A stretch of 40,868 bases of DNA, taken from NCBI GenBank assembly GCA_900316345.1, contig ONCR01000005.1:1-40868 (forward strand), written 5' to 3'. The position numbers were made by a program, and so were the translations under genes. Below the pieces are notes generated by a model. It worked only from the letters and a program-made list of their open reading frames with translations. It did not search any database and was not told the DNA's origin. This document shows positions 8,292-16,426 of the stretch, piece by piece. The first letter of the stretch is position 1. The number at the start of each line of letters is the position of its first letter. Source of the DNA: an uncultured Eubacteriales bacterium (GTDB taxonomy: Bacteria > Bacillota > Clostridia > Oscillospirales > Acutalibacteraceae).

Positions 8292-10656
8292 ACTCTGCAT
8301 CTCCCTTCTTTTTCTTCATCGACACTGCGGCAAGCCCTGCAGCGAGCGTTGCCGCCGTAACAGAAGCGATTACAATAACGGAGCCTCTGCCGAAAATCGA
8401 GGCTGTTTCACTGCTTTCTGATGTAATAAGCGGGGTGTCAACCGTGCCTGTTTTCTTAAATTCAATCTTGCCCCCGTCATCACGATAATAGTATTTTTGC
8501 TGATACTCCGGAATGTTTCTCGCAAACTCATAAGCATGGCCGACAGATATATATGAGCCTTCATAAAGTCCGCCGCTGTAAAGCCGTGCAGTGCCAAGAA
8601 CCTCAATCTCAAGGCAAAGGTTTTTGCTTTTATTATCGCCATTTTTTTCCAGCTCATTGTCCTTAATAATCATCAGACCTTTGACATTGATGTCGTTCTT
8701 GCCGTTAACAACAATACCGCCACCATCGTTCACTGCCTTGTTTTGCGCAAAAAGGCAGCTTGCAAGCGCAACATTGTCATCATACACGGCCATTCCGCCG
8801 CCTTCGTGGCCTGATTCGTTGTACATAAAGTTACAATTTTTAAACAGCGTAAACACTTTGCTGTTGCCATCAATATAAACGCCGCCGCCGTCGGTCGTGT
8901 TGCTTGAATTAGAGAAAAAGTCGCAACCGTCGAACAGGAGATAATCGCCTTCGTTGTCAAAATCCCAAATACAAAGTCCGCCTGCATAATCCTCGGCAAT
9001 ATTGTTTGAAAAAATTACATTTTTGAAATATAGATTTCCGCTTCCCGAGCCATCCGAATCAATACATACGCCGCCGCCGTTATCGTTTGAATAGCAGCCT
9101 GTAACTTTTGAATCCATCATTGTGAAATCGTTTATACAGTCATAAATAGCGCCGCCGTCAGCTTTAAAGGAATCAGCCGTGCAGTTTACAATACGGCAGT
9201 TTCTGATATCAACCTTATCAGCGTTCTCACTAATATAAATACCGCCGCCGTCACCGTCAGCATAGCAGTTATAAAGTGTGCCGCCTTCTATGAAGAGACT
9301 TGCGTCCTTGCCAACGATGATGCCGCCGCCGTCGTCATCATTACAACCGCCTGTAATAACGCCTCCCTTAAAGCCGTCATAACCCTTGCTCTTCGGTCTG
9401 GAGTCAATAATCGTAAAGGATGCGCCTTTCTCAATCGTAAAAATATTGCCGTTTTCGGTTTCCTCGCCATCTCTTGTACGAAGAATATAAAAACCATTAA
9501 GGTCAAGCGTCAGTTTTTTATTGCCGCTTACGCTAAGCTGTCTGTCATGACTCCAGTTTGAGCCGAGTTTGCAGACCACCTTGCCTGTGTTGCCCGCATA
9601 GGATACTGCTTTGTTCCAAGCGTCGTCGGGCGCAGAACAGAGTTCGCTTTTTGTTACGGTATTGTTTCCGTCGTACACCTCAACAACACTGTAGCCGGCT
9701 AAGGTATTTACTTCTTTCTTGTCACTACTGAAAGTAACGGAGCCGCCGTCAAGGTCTGAGAAGAAATAATTGCTTGGTTCCTCGCTGTGATAATCAGAGT
9801 AACCGCTCGTAACGGTTATGTTGGCGCTGTCTCCCGAAACGCCGATTTCCGACTTTGCGTCCAGCTTGCCGATAACAGTAATTGTTTTGTTATTTCTGAG
9901 ATAAACGTTTGAGCCTGTATTTTTTTTGATAACATTTGTACCTTTTACGGAAATGGTGTTGTAATTCACATACACACCACTTCCCAAGTCGTAAGCGTTG
10001 TTGCTTACTATTGTGCAACCGTCAAGCGCAACGCCACCGAGGTCCTGAATACCGCCGCCATTGTAAAGCGCTGTGTTATTCCTGACTGTTGTATTTGTCA
10101 TTTCAACGGGCTGAGCGCCTACTTCAATATTGATGCCGCCGCCGTTTTTAGCGTCATTTTTCATAACGGTTGCGTTTGCGATTGTGGTTTTGCTTCCTGC
10201 TGCAGCATTAATGCCGCCGCCATTATTTGAAGCCTGATTACCCACAATTTTGCCGCCCTGAACATCAAGCGTACCATAGTTCAGGATTCCGCCGCCGTTA
10301 GCAGCAAAGCCGCCTGTAATCGTTCCGGTGTCATTAGAACTGTCCTTGATGGCAAGGCTGCCGTCTTTTGAAACCTCAATAACGCTTCCGTCACCCTTTG
10401 CCGATTCAAGCTCTCTATACAGCTTGTAACCGTTAAGGTCAAGCGTAACGTTGCCCGACTCAATTTTCAGGCAGGAGGCAAGCTTAATGTCGCCCGTCAT
10501 AACAATCTCCTCACCTGCGGACAAGGCGGTTCTGAGTTCAGCCTCATTGCTGACATTTGTTTCAGCAAACGCAACGCTTGAGAAAGCGGTCACACAAAAC
10601 AGTATAACACTCGCCGCTAAGCAGGAAATAATCGTTTTAATTTTACAGTGCTTCAT
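8272..10656 (-). CDS. Membrane-anchored right-handed parallel beta-helix surface protein
   Basis: The 794-residue protein has a Sec signal (about 1-31, ending AFAET) and many 20-30 residue coils with the GGGI-type turn (NGGGI, DGGGV, GGGIYI). These are typical of Pmp-like or pectate-lyase-like parallel beta-helices, in two blocks (about 30-330 and 350-700). A C-terminal membrane helix (about 750-775) followed by KKKK and an acidic tail anchors it in the membrane without an LPXTG motif. GAGGG precedes the ATG. It is the first gene of an operon whose second gene overlaps its 3' end by about 20 nt. No catalytic residues can be assigned. Adhesion or glycan binding is plausible. Confidence 0.88.
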   Translation of the reverse strand: MKHCKIKTIISCLAASVILFCVTAFSSVAFAETNVSNEAELRTALSAGEEIVMTGDIKLASCLKIESGNVTLDLNGYKLYRELESAKGDGSVIEVSKDGSLAIKDSSNDTGTITGGFAANGGGILNYGTLDVQGGKIVGNQASNNGGGINAAAGSKTTIANATVMKNDAKNGGGINIEVGAQPVEMTNTTVRNNTALYNGGGIQDLGGVALDGCTIVSNNAYDLGSGVYVNYNTISVKGTNVIKKNTGSNVYLRNNKTITVIGKLDAKSEIGVSGDSANITVTSGYSDYHSEEPSNYFFSDLDGGSVTFSSDKKEVNTLAGYSVVEVYDGNNTVTKSELCSAPDDAWNKAVSYAGNTGKVVCKLGSNWSHDRQLSVSGNKKLTLDLNGFYILRTRDGEETENGNIFTIEKGASFTIIDSRPKSKGYDGFKGGVITGGCNDDDGGGIIVGKDASLFIEGGTLYNCYADGDGGGIYISENADKVDIRNCRIVNCTADSFKADGGAIYDCINDFTMMDSKVTGCYSNDNGGGVCIDSDGSGSGNLYFKNVIFSNNIAEDYAGGLCIWDFDNEGDYLLFDGCDFFSNSSNTTDGGGVYIDGNSKVFTLFKNCNFMYNESGHEGGGMAVYDDNVALASCLFAQNKAVNDGGGIVVNGKNDINVKGLMIIKDNELEKNGDNKSKNLCLEIEVLGTARLYSGGLYEGSYISVGHAYEFARNIPEYQQKYYYRDDGGKIEFKKTGTVDTPLITSESSETASIFGRGSVIVIASVTAATLAAGLAAVSMKKKKGDAEYDSDDE

Positions 10657-10689
10657 ATCTTCGCCCTCGTTTTAATTTTTCTCATTGCC

Positions 10690-10738
10690 ACTATAATAAC
10701 ATATCGGCAGTAACAAAAAGGTAACATAAAATTGTCAA
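10690..10738 (-). promoter_or_regulatory. Promoter region with WalR-type box upstream of the beta-helix operon
   Basis: On the minus strand TGTTAC-CTTTT-TGTTAC (10710-10726) fits the WalR/YycF consensus TGTWAH-N5-TGTWAH exactly. A -10-like element (TATTAT 10693-10698 or TATAGT 10690-10695) lies just downstream with no good -35, as expected for an activator-dependent promoter. TTGACA (10733-10738) lies upstream of the box. The box is 54-70 nt from the start codon. Confidence 0.6.
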
Positions 10739-10742
10739 TAAA

Positions 10743-10957
10743 AAAATCTTAAAATAAATTGTGCTTTAAATTATATATTATTTTTATATAAAAAACAACT
10801 ATAAAACAAAAGAAGTTAGATGAATCTTGCTTAACTTGTATATTAATACCCTTATGTTATGAAATCCGCTTTCAATGATTGGCGCAGGGAACGGAGGGAT
10901 TAATTGGACAGTATGGCTTTTCTTATTTAGGAACATAGAAAGAAGCATAGAAATATT
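10743..10957. other. AT-rich non-coding stretch, no gene seen
   Basis: This stretch is rich in A/T tracts at its left end and has no reading frame with a credible ribosome binding site on either strand. It separates the beta-helix promoter from the tRNA-associated repeat. I see no recognisable RNA or repeat in it. Confidence 0.6.
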
Positions 10958-10992
10958 AAACACGGCAGGGGAGTTGAAGCCCTGCCGTGTTT
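10958..10992 (-). terminator. Strong hairpin terminator
   Basis: A 13-bp perfect stem (AAACACGGCAGGG / CCCTGCCGTGTTT) with a 9-nt loop. It lies beyond the tRNA-derived repeat, in the direction of tRNA transcription, and looks like a second terminator belonging to the duplicated tRNA end. Confidence 0.65.
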
Positions 10993-10993
10993 C

Positions 10994-11107
10994 GTCGAGG
11001 TGACAGGATTTTCTTCTCAACAACGAAACAGTCCACCGGACTGTTTCTCCCAAATTTTTCCAGAAGCAAGCTGCACGAAAAATTTGGAGTTCGTTTCAAA
11101 TCCTGTC
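10994..11107. repeat. Palindromic element carrying a copy of the tRNA-Pro 3' end
   Basis: The 18-bp sequence GTCGAGGTGACAGGATTT at 10994-11011 is an exact copy of the 3' part of the tRNA at 11155-11172. It is followed by nested palindromes: a 10-bp outer inverted repeat (11002-11011 with 11098-11107), and two inner hairpins at 11025-11047 (10-bp stem, 3-nt loop) and 11050-11087 (11-bp stem). No protein gene is present. It looks like a non-coding, tRNA-derived interspersed repeat or the remnant of a second tRNA copy. Confidence 0.6.
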
Positions 11108-11114
11108 TTTAAAG

Positions 11115-11153
11115 AAAATAATAGACGGTATCGGCGATACCGTCTATTATTTT
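11115..11153 (-). terminator. tRNA terminator hairpin
   Basis: An 18-bp perfect inverted repeat (left arm 11115-11132, right arm 11136-11153) with a GGC loop starts exactly at the tRNA CCA end. It ends in T's in both directions. Confidence 0.8.
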
Positions 11154-11229
11154 GGTCGAGGTGACAGGATTTGAACCTGCGGCCTCTTCGTCCCGAACGA
11201 AGCGCTCTACCAAGCTGAGCCACACCTCG
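11153..11229 (-). tRNA. tRNA-Pro (anticodon CGG), CCA encoded
   Basis: The minus strand reads a complete cloverleaf. The acceptor stem is CGAGGTG / CACCTCG with discriminator A and an encoded CCA (11155-11153). The D-arm contains GCTC-AGCTTGGTA-GAGC. The anticodon stem CTTCG/CGAAG encloses the loop TTCGGGA, giving anticodon CGG (proline). The T-arm is CAGG-TTCAAAT-CCTG. It is transcribed divergently from the gene at 11347 and followed directly by a strong hairpin. Confidence 0.95.
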
Positions 11230-11245
11230 GTTTTTATGCTCCACT

Positions 11246-11274
11246 ATTATTACATAAAATCACGCCGAGGTCAA
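11246..11274 (-). promoter_or_regulatory. Promoter of tRNA-Pro
   Basis: On the minus strand TTGACC (11269-11274) is followed after 16-17 nt by TAATAA/AATAAT (11246-11252), about 17 nt from the tRNA 5' end. Confidence 0.6.
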
Positions 11275-11346
11275 GCATTATTTTTTAAAGTTATAATATT
11301 TTTTCCTTCTTTGTTAATAATACTAAAAAACAAAGGAGAAATGAAA

Positions 11347-11796
11347 ATGAACAATCTATCAGGCAGGGACGGCGACACCGTTAAGCTTTTAAGGGAATGC
11401 GACGCAGGGGTAAAAATGGGCATTCAGTCTATTGAAGAGGTTGAAAACAGGGTAGAGGATAAAAGCTTTGCCTCGCTTTTAAAGGCGTGCAGAAAGGAGC
11501 ATGAGCACCTTTCGCTTGAGGTAGGCGAGCTTCTTAATGAGCATTTTGACGACGGCAAAAATCCTAACCCTATTGCAACGGGAATGAGCTGGGTTAAAAC
11601 CAACGCAAAATACCTTGCTGACCCGAGCGACGCCACTGTTGCCGATTTAATGACGGACGGCTGTAATATGGGCGTAAAATCGCTTTCGCGCTATCTTAAC
11701 CAGTATAAAAGCGCGGATGAAAGGTCAAAGGATATTGCCGAACGCCTTGTTAACATTGAGCTTCAGCTAACCGATAATATCCGCAAATACCTTTAA
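11347..11796 (+). CDS. Small helical-bundle protein, ferritin-like/DUF2383-like
   Basis: The 149-residue, almost entirely helical soluble protein has four probable long helices. The first contains LLRECDAGVKMGIQSIEEV and the second KACRKEHEHLSLEVGELL. The pattern resembles the DUF2383/PA2169 four-helix family related to ferritins, but the match is from general pattern and is not certain. The start at 11347 is chosen because AGGAG lies 8 nt upstream; the ATG at 11341 is only 2 nt from it. It has no signal peptide and is monocistronic, one of the few plus-strand genes here. A TATAAT lies at 11292-11297 without a clear -35. Confidence 0.65.
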   Translation: MNNLSGRDGDTVKLLRECDAGVKMGIQSIEEVENRVEDKSFASLLKACRKEHEHLSLEVGELLNEHFDDGKNPNPIATGMSWVKTNAKYLADPSDATVADLMTDGCNMGVKSLSRYLNQYKSADERSKDIAERLVNIELQLTDNIRKYL

Positions 11797-11811
11797 ATTA
11801 AACCCACCGCG

Positions 11812-12205
11812 CCTTCCCCTCGGGGGGAAGGTGTCAGCCGTAAGGCTGACGGATGAGGGGCAATAAAGAGGGATTTAAAATTCGGAATTCGGAGTTCGGA
11901 ATTCGGAATTATGGGTTGCAATGTAGTTAACCTTTACAATTGTAGGGCAAGGTGCCCACACCTTGCCGCGGCACGATGTATGCATCGTGCCCTACAATCA
12001 TTAAACCTATTATGCTTCCTTGTTGAAATTCGGAATTCGGAGTTTGGAATTCGGAATTATGGGTTGTGAGGTGTTAACCTTTGCAATTGTAGGGGCCGGT
12101 CTCTGTGCCGGCCCGTTCGCAAAGCGGAATGCAGAATTGAGGGAGGGCGCGGAGACCCTCCCCTACAAATGCAGGGCAAGGTGCCCACACCTTGCCGCGG
12201 CACAA
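11812..12205. repeat. Cluster of short interspersed palindromic repeats
   Basis: Three repeat types are mixed. (a) GAATTCGGA-type tracts lie at about 11879-11912 and 12027-12060. (b) Paired palindromes start TGTAGGGC and end GCCCTACA: a complete copy at 11941-11997, partial copies at 12088-12117, 12140-12167 and 12172-12203. (c) A CCCCTCGGGG...GTCAGCC..GGCTGAC..GAGGGG element lies at 11812-11860. The same modules recur at 14154-14470. No transposase is present; they look like non-autonomous repeats. No credible gene lies in this interval. Confidence 0.8.
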
Positions 12206-12220
12206 CGTAGGTAACTTAAA

Positions 12221-12265
12221 AAAACTGCCTTAAAGGACGCCCATTGCACCCATTAAGGCAGTTTT
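12221..12265 (-). terminator. Terminator of the RCC1-like gene
   Basis: A 13-bp stem (AAAACTGCCTTAA / TTAAGGCAGTTTT) with a 19-nt loop lies 10 nt after the stop at 12275. A T-run follows on the minus strand. Confidence 0.75.
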
Positions 12266-12274
12266 GTTTTTATG

Positions 12275-14071
12275 TTATGAATTTACTCTTTTATAAGTAA
12301 ACCTGATTGGGTCGGCGTTTTCCATCGGAACGTACAGCGTAAGATAATCCTCAGTAAGCTCATATTGGTATTCTATACCGCTGAATTCATCGGTCGGGTC
12401 AAGGGTAAAATAACCGTCGTCATCATACCAGTACGTGTTAAATTTATCTAAGCTGTCATTACATATTACGTATGCCGAACCGTCATCATAAAGCCACATA
12501 GTGCTTATGCTTTCAATATCCGAAGAGTAGACGTTTATTAAATCGTGACTGTCAAGCTGCCAGCCGCCGACTAAAGAGGAATCGCCGCTGTCGTCTAAAC
12601 CGTTTTCTTCATAACCGTCCTCGCCGTCGTAATAATCCACGGGCTCGGTTTCATCGTTTACCGTAATGCCTTCTTCGGGGTTGTCCGGCTCCTGAATTGT
12701 CGGCGCAGTGACAGGGGGAAGCGTTTCGGGGTTAACATCGCCGAACTTGATTCCGTCGGTTTTAATGCCCGTCCAGCCTGCGAAATCGGCGTTTTCTCCG
12801 CCTCCGGCTGTATAAAGCGTGCCGTCGTTTTTAAGGCCGATGAATTTAATTTTGTAGTATGCCGGGGAATAAATCGCAATGTCCTCAACGTTGCGCCACT
12901 TTGAAATGGCAACGGCTTCTTCCAAATAATCTTCTTCGAAAAGACTTTCATAAACAACCGTTCCGTCGCGCTTAAGGATTAGATAAGAGGCAAAAGTTTT
13001 ACTAAAGAGTATTTTTTTAACGTTTGTATATTGCTTTATACGGTTAAACAGCGTAGACCATTTAGTTAATTCGGGATTGGATTTTGCCATTTTTTGCCAA
13101 TCTCCGTTAATAACTACGTTTCCGTCGTTTGTTATGCCAATCGGCACGAAGTAATCAGAAATATACGCTATGTCTTTCCATGAGGATAAATCAAAAACGC
13201 TTTTAAAATCGTTTATCGTATTACTGTCGTCTCCTGCAAAATAATTGACATATTCGTCAAGGCTCATACCGTCGGTAAATATAATCCCCGCAGTGCCGTC
13301 TTTTTTTACGTAAGGCATAATTTCCTCAACATAATCGGGTAAACGCTTAACATCTCTGAGCTCTGAAACGTTAAAATCATTATTTTCCGCGCCTGCAACT
13401 ACAACCGTACCGTCTGACTTAAGGCCGTATAAAACGTAATATCCGAAGCTGAGCTGAACAATGTCCGTCCAGTTTGCGCTTTCCCGTTTTATCGCCTCAA
13501 GGTCTGACGTGTCGTAGTGGTTGTCGCGCTGATAATTATCGTAATCGCCTTCACCATAAGCGGCATAATTCGAAATGATTGTGTTCGGATATGAAACAAT
13601 AACGGTTCCGTCATTTTTTATGCCGGCAATAAGGTATTCAGAAGTATAAACGGCCTTCATATTATCCCAATTTACAAGGTCGTCATATGCTCCGTATGCG
13701 CTTCCTTCGTCTCCGCCGCTTGAAAAATCGGTGCAGTAAACGCCGCCCGAGCTGTTAACGGCAATAACCGCGTGGTCTGCGCCTATGTATGAAGAATACT
13801 TAACGTCGCTGCCCGAACCGCCTTTGGCTGCAACGACGATTATTACAACAATAATTGCAACAAGGGCAACCGCGCCGCCGACAATGCCTGCGATTGCGCC
13901 TGCGCCGAGGGGCTTTTTAGCCGCTTGCGCCGCGCCGATTGAAGCGTTGCCGTAGCCGCCTCTCTGCGCGCCTCTCTGCATTCCCTGATTTGCGTTTCGA
14001 AGCTGTGCGCCGCAACGCCAGCAGGTTGTTGCGGTATTGGGGCATTCGGTATTACAGTTATTACATCTCAT
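12275..14071 (-). CDS. Membrane protein with zinc ribbon, RCC1-like repeats and lipocalin-like tail
   Basis: The 598-residue protein begins with a zinc ribbon (C3xxC6 and C17xxC20), a Gly/Gln/Arg-rich linker and one membrane helix (about 55-83). The extracytoplasmic part has at least five units of the form W-x-D/N-I...GLK-DGTV-V, as in RCC1-type beta-propellers (about 95-450). An acidic linker follows, then a C-terminal domain (about 500-598) resembling small lipocalin-like beta-barrels (VGGWQL, DDGSAYV). The cytosolic zinc ribbon joined to an external propeller is a common clostridial architecture. Ligand unknown. The ribosome binding site is GAGGTGA. The gene stands alone between two repeat clusters. 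Confidence 0.82.
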   Translation of the reverse strand: MRCNNCNTECPNTATTCWRCGAQLRNANQGMQRGAQRGGYGNASIGAAQAAKKPLGAGAIAGIVGGAVALVAIIVVIIVVAAKGGSGSDVKYSSYIGADHAVIAVNSSGGVYCTDFSSGGDEGSAYGAYDDLVNWDNMKAVYTSEYLIAGIKNDGTVIVSYPNTIISNYAAYGEGDYDNYQRDNHYDTSDLEAIKRESANWTDIVQLSFGYYVLYGLKSDGTVVVAGAENNDFNVSELRDVKRLPDYVEEIMPYVKKDGTAGIIFTDGMSLDEYVNYFAGDDSNTINDFKSVFDLSSWKDIAYISDYFVPIGITNDGNVVINGDWQKMAKSNPELTKWSTLFNRIKQYTNVKKILFSKTFASYLILKRDGTVVYESLFEEDYLEEAVAISKWRNVEDIAIYSPAYYKIKFIGLKNDGTLYTAGGGENADFAGWTGIKTDGIKFGDVNPETLPPVTAPTIQEPDNPEEGITVNDETEPVDYYDGEDGYEENGLDDSGDSSLVGGWQLDSHDLINVYSSDIESISTMWLYDDGSAYVICNDSLDKFNTYWYDDDGYFTLDPTDEFSGIEYQYELTEDYLTLYVPMENADPIRFTYKRVNS

Positions 14072-14153
14072 TTCATCACCTCAGCTAAATAATAAATTAA
14101 TTATATAACAAAGCGAATGAAATGGGAATTAGCTGACAGCATAGGCGGGTGAA

Positions 14154-14470
14154 AAATTCGGAATTCGGAGTTCGGAATTCGGAATTATGGGTTGCCGAGG
14201 CAGTCAACCTTTACAATTGTAGGGCAAGGTGCCCACACCTTGCCGCGGCACGATGTAGGCATCGTGCCCTACAATTATTAAACCATTCACGCTTTCCCGA
14301 ATATAATCAATTAAACCTGTTAAGCCTTCCCCTCGGGGAATTCCCCTTGACAGGGGAAATGTCTGCGTAGCAGACAAAGGGGTGAGCCGTCTGCGGCTGA
14401 GCAAAAGGTGTCAGCCGTATGGCTGACGGATGAGGGGAAAACGGCACGATGTGGGCATCGTGCCCTACAA
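14154..14470. repeat. Second cluster of the same interspersed repeats
   Basis: It contains a GAATTCGGA tract (14154-14192) and a complete TGTAGGGC...GCCCTACA double palindrome (14217-14275), which differs at few bases from 11941-11997. A longer type-c element (14324-14438) has extra GTCTGC..GCAGAC and GCCGTC..GGC stems. A half palindrome lies at 14441-14470. It fills the space between the RCC1-like gene and the dehydratase gene; no credible gene is seen. Confidence 0.8.
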
Positions 14471-14497
14471 ACGCCGTGCGCATCATACGCAAAAAAA

Positions 14498-14520
14498 CGG
14501 GAGAGCAAAACGCTCTCCCG
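14498..14520 (-). terminator. Terminator of the dehydratase operon
   Basis: A 9-bp stem (CGGGAGAGC / GCTCTCCCG) is followed on the minus strand by seven T's, 7 nt after the stop at 14528. Confidence 0.85.
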
Positions 14521-14527
14521 CTTTTTA

Positions 14528-16423
14528 CTATTCCTCTGACGGATGATAGGTTATTACGTATTTTTTCAGGATTGACCTTACGTTTTCGTTATTAATATCC
14601 TTAAGCTCGTCCATCATACGGGCAAACTTTTCGGGGTCAATTTCCATCGGCTGATTAACAAAAATCTTTTCGTTGGCAGTTTTTTCCCTTGTGTCAAGCT
14701 CGCTGTCCATTGAAAGCTCCTCAAAAAGCTTTTCGCCGGGGCGAAGGCCTACTATTTCAATCGGAATTTCCTCCGGTGTAAAGCCGGAAAGGCGAATAAG
14801 GTTAGCCGCTAAATCCATAATCTTAACGGGCTCGCCCATATCAAGAACAAAAACCTCTCCGCCCTTTGCAAGGCCGCCTGCCTGGCAAACAAGCTGAGCC
14901 GCTTCGGGTATAGTCATAAAATAACGGGTTATATCGGGGTGGGTAACCTTAACGGGGCCGCCCTGTTCAATCTGTTTTTTAAATATCGGTATAACCGAAC
15001 CGTGGGAGCCGAGAACGTTACCGAAGCGTACGGCAACGTATTCCGTGTTTTCGGAAACGGCGTTCATATGCTGAACGATAATTTCGCAAATTCGCTTTGT
15101 ACAGCCCATTACGTTTGTCGGGTTAACCGCCTTATCGGTTGAAAGAATAACCATTTTTTCAACCTTAAATTCGTCGCAGATAAGCGCAACGTTATACGTT
15201 CCGAAAACGTTGTTCTTAACCGCCTCGCACGGGCTGTCCTCCATAAGGGGAACGTGCTTATGCGCCGCGGCGTGAAAAACAACGTTCGGCCTGAATTCCT
15301 CAAAAACCTCGCGTAGCCTGTCCATATCACGCACTGAGCCTATTCTGAGCTCAATGTCAATAGCATCGCTGTATCGGTCCTTAAGCTCGTTTTGAAGCTC
15401 AAAGGCGCAGTTTTCGTAAATATCAAAAATAACTATCGTTTTAGGGCTGTACCTTGCAACCTGGGCGCATAGCTCCGCGCCGATTGAGCCGCCGCCGCCG
15501 GTAACAAGAACGGTTTCGCCTATAAGATAGCGGCAAACCTTTTTATCAAGCTTAACCTCGGGGCGCGAAAGAAGGTCCGCAATATCAACGTTTCGGATTT
15601 TTCTTGACGACGTTTCGTCAAACATCTCTTCTACGGAAGGGCTTGTTTTTATTTTACAGCCCGTTTGCATTGCAATATCAATAACCTCTCTTTGCCTTGC
15701 CTTTGAGGCCGAGGGGATGCAAAGAATAATCTGGTCTATCTTATATTTTTCGGCGATTTCGGGTATCTGGGCGCAGTTGCCGGCAACCTTAATACCGTTA
15801 ATCTTTTTGCCCTTCTTCTGGGGGTTATCGTCAATGGCAACAACCGGCGTGCCGCCCCTGTAATTATCGTTAACAAGGGCGTCAATAACAAAGTTGCCCA
15901 TAAAGCCCGCGCCGATAATCATAGTTCGATTATGCTTTTTATCCGCAAAGGCGGAAAGCTTGGGAACCTTCTTAATAATCCTGAAGCCTTCGCGCGGAAT
16001 AACGATACAGATGATTAAAAACAGAATTAAAAGTATGTAGGAATAGTAGGGAAGCCCTCCCTCAGTTTTAAAAACGTACCTGAAAAGAATTCTGTCCGCT
16101 AAAAACAGCATTCCGCTTTCGGCTATCGCGGCGCCTATTCCGCGTATAAGCTCGTCAAAGCCGACGAAACTCCATACGGTTTTGTAAAGCCCGAAAAGGT
16201 AATTTATTAAAACCGCAAGAATGCCGACTATAAAGAAGTGCTTATAATCGAAAAACAGCTCGTGATATGCGGTTGAAACAATCTTGCCCTGATATGTAAA
16301 AATACAGATTGCCGCGTTGGAAAGGCTGAAAAGCGCAAAATCCATCAGCATAACAACAGCGTTTTTAAGTATACGCATAAAGCTGTATTTATTATTTTTG
16401 TTTTCTATCATTTCCTGAGGCAT
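14528..16423 (-). CDS. Membrane nucleoside-diphosphate-sugar 4,6-dehydratase (CapD/PglF/WbpM type)
   Basis: The 631-residue protein has four N-terminal membrane helices, a first nucleotide-binding fold (MIIGAGFMGN, about 168-177) and a catalytic SDR domain with TGGGGSIG (308-315). The active-site segment is STDKAVNPTNVMGCTK with Met439 replacing the usual Tyr and Lys443, characteristic of UDP-GlcNAc 4,6-dehydratases of this family. It acts at the inner membrane face on UDP-HexNAc to start diamino- or deoxy-sugar synthesis for surface glycans. The start codon is 3 nt after the stop of the CHAP hydrolase gene, so the two are co-transcribed. Length and motifs are typical. Confidence 0.93.
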   Translation of the reverse strand: MPQEMIENKNNKYSFMRILKNAVVMLMDFALFSLSNAAICIFTYQGKIVSTAYHELFFDYKHFFIVGILAVLINYLFGLYKTVWSFVGFDELIRGIGAAIAESGMLFLADRILFRYVFKTEGGLPYYSYILLILFLIICIVIPREGFRIIKKVPKLSAFADKKHNRTMIIGAGFMGNFVIDALVNDNYRGGTPVVAIDDNPQKKGKKINGIKVAGNCAQIPEIAEKYKIDQIILCIPSASKARQREVIDIAMQTGCKIKTSPSVEEMFDETSSRKIRNVDIADLLSRPEVKLDKKVCRYLIGETVLVTGGGGSIGAELCAQVARYSPKTIVIFDIYENCAFELQNELKDRYSDAIDIELRIGSVRDMDRLREVFEEFRPNVVFHAAAHKHVPLMEDSPCEAVKNNVFGTYNVALICDEFKVEKMVILSTDKAVNPTNVMGCTKRICEIIVQHMNAVSENTEYVAVRFGNVLGSHGSVIPIFKKQIEQGGPVKVTHPDITRYFMTIPEAAQLVCQAGGLAKGGEVFVLDMGEPVKIMDLAANLIRLSGFTPEEIPIEIVGLRPGEKLFEELSMDSELDTREKTANEKIFVNQPMEIDPEKFARMMDELKDINNENVRSILKKYVITYHPSEE

Positions 16424-16426
16424 TTG

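Noticed and set aside
10710..10726. The 11-bp direct repeat as a binding site of the SARP-like regulator at 890-1684
   Set aside because: It matches the WalR consensus exactly and a second box occurs at an autolysin gene far from that regulator; control by the local regulator is possible but less supported.
10799..11053. 84-codon minus-strand frame
   Set aside because: It spans a terminator and the palindromic repeat, with no credible start signal.
10994..11172. attL/attR of an integrated element at tRNA-Pro
   Set aside because: The 161-bp interval holds no integrase or cargo; a non-coding repeat explains it better.
11017..11244. Open frame antisense to the tRNA encoding a SCHLD-type peptide
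   Set aside because: It runs through the tRNA and its terminator; such frames are a known annotation artefact and no ribosome binding site supports it.
11812..12205. Possible CRISPR array
   Set aside because: The repeats are of different types, irregularly spaced, self-palindromic and without unique equal-length spacers; no cas gene is nearby.
12020..12214. 64-codon plus-strand frame
   Set aside because: It is made entirely of interspersed repeat modules.
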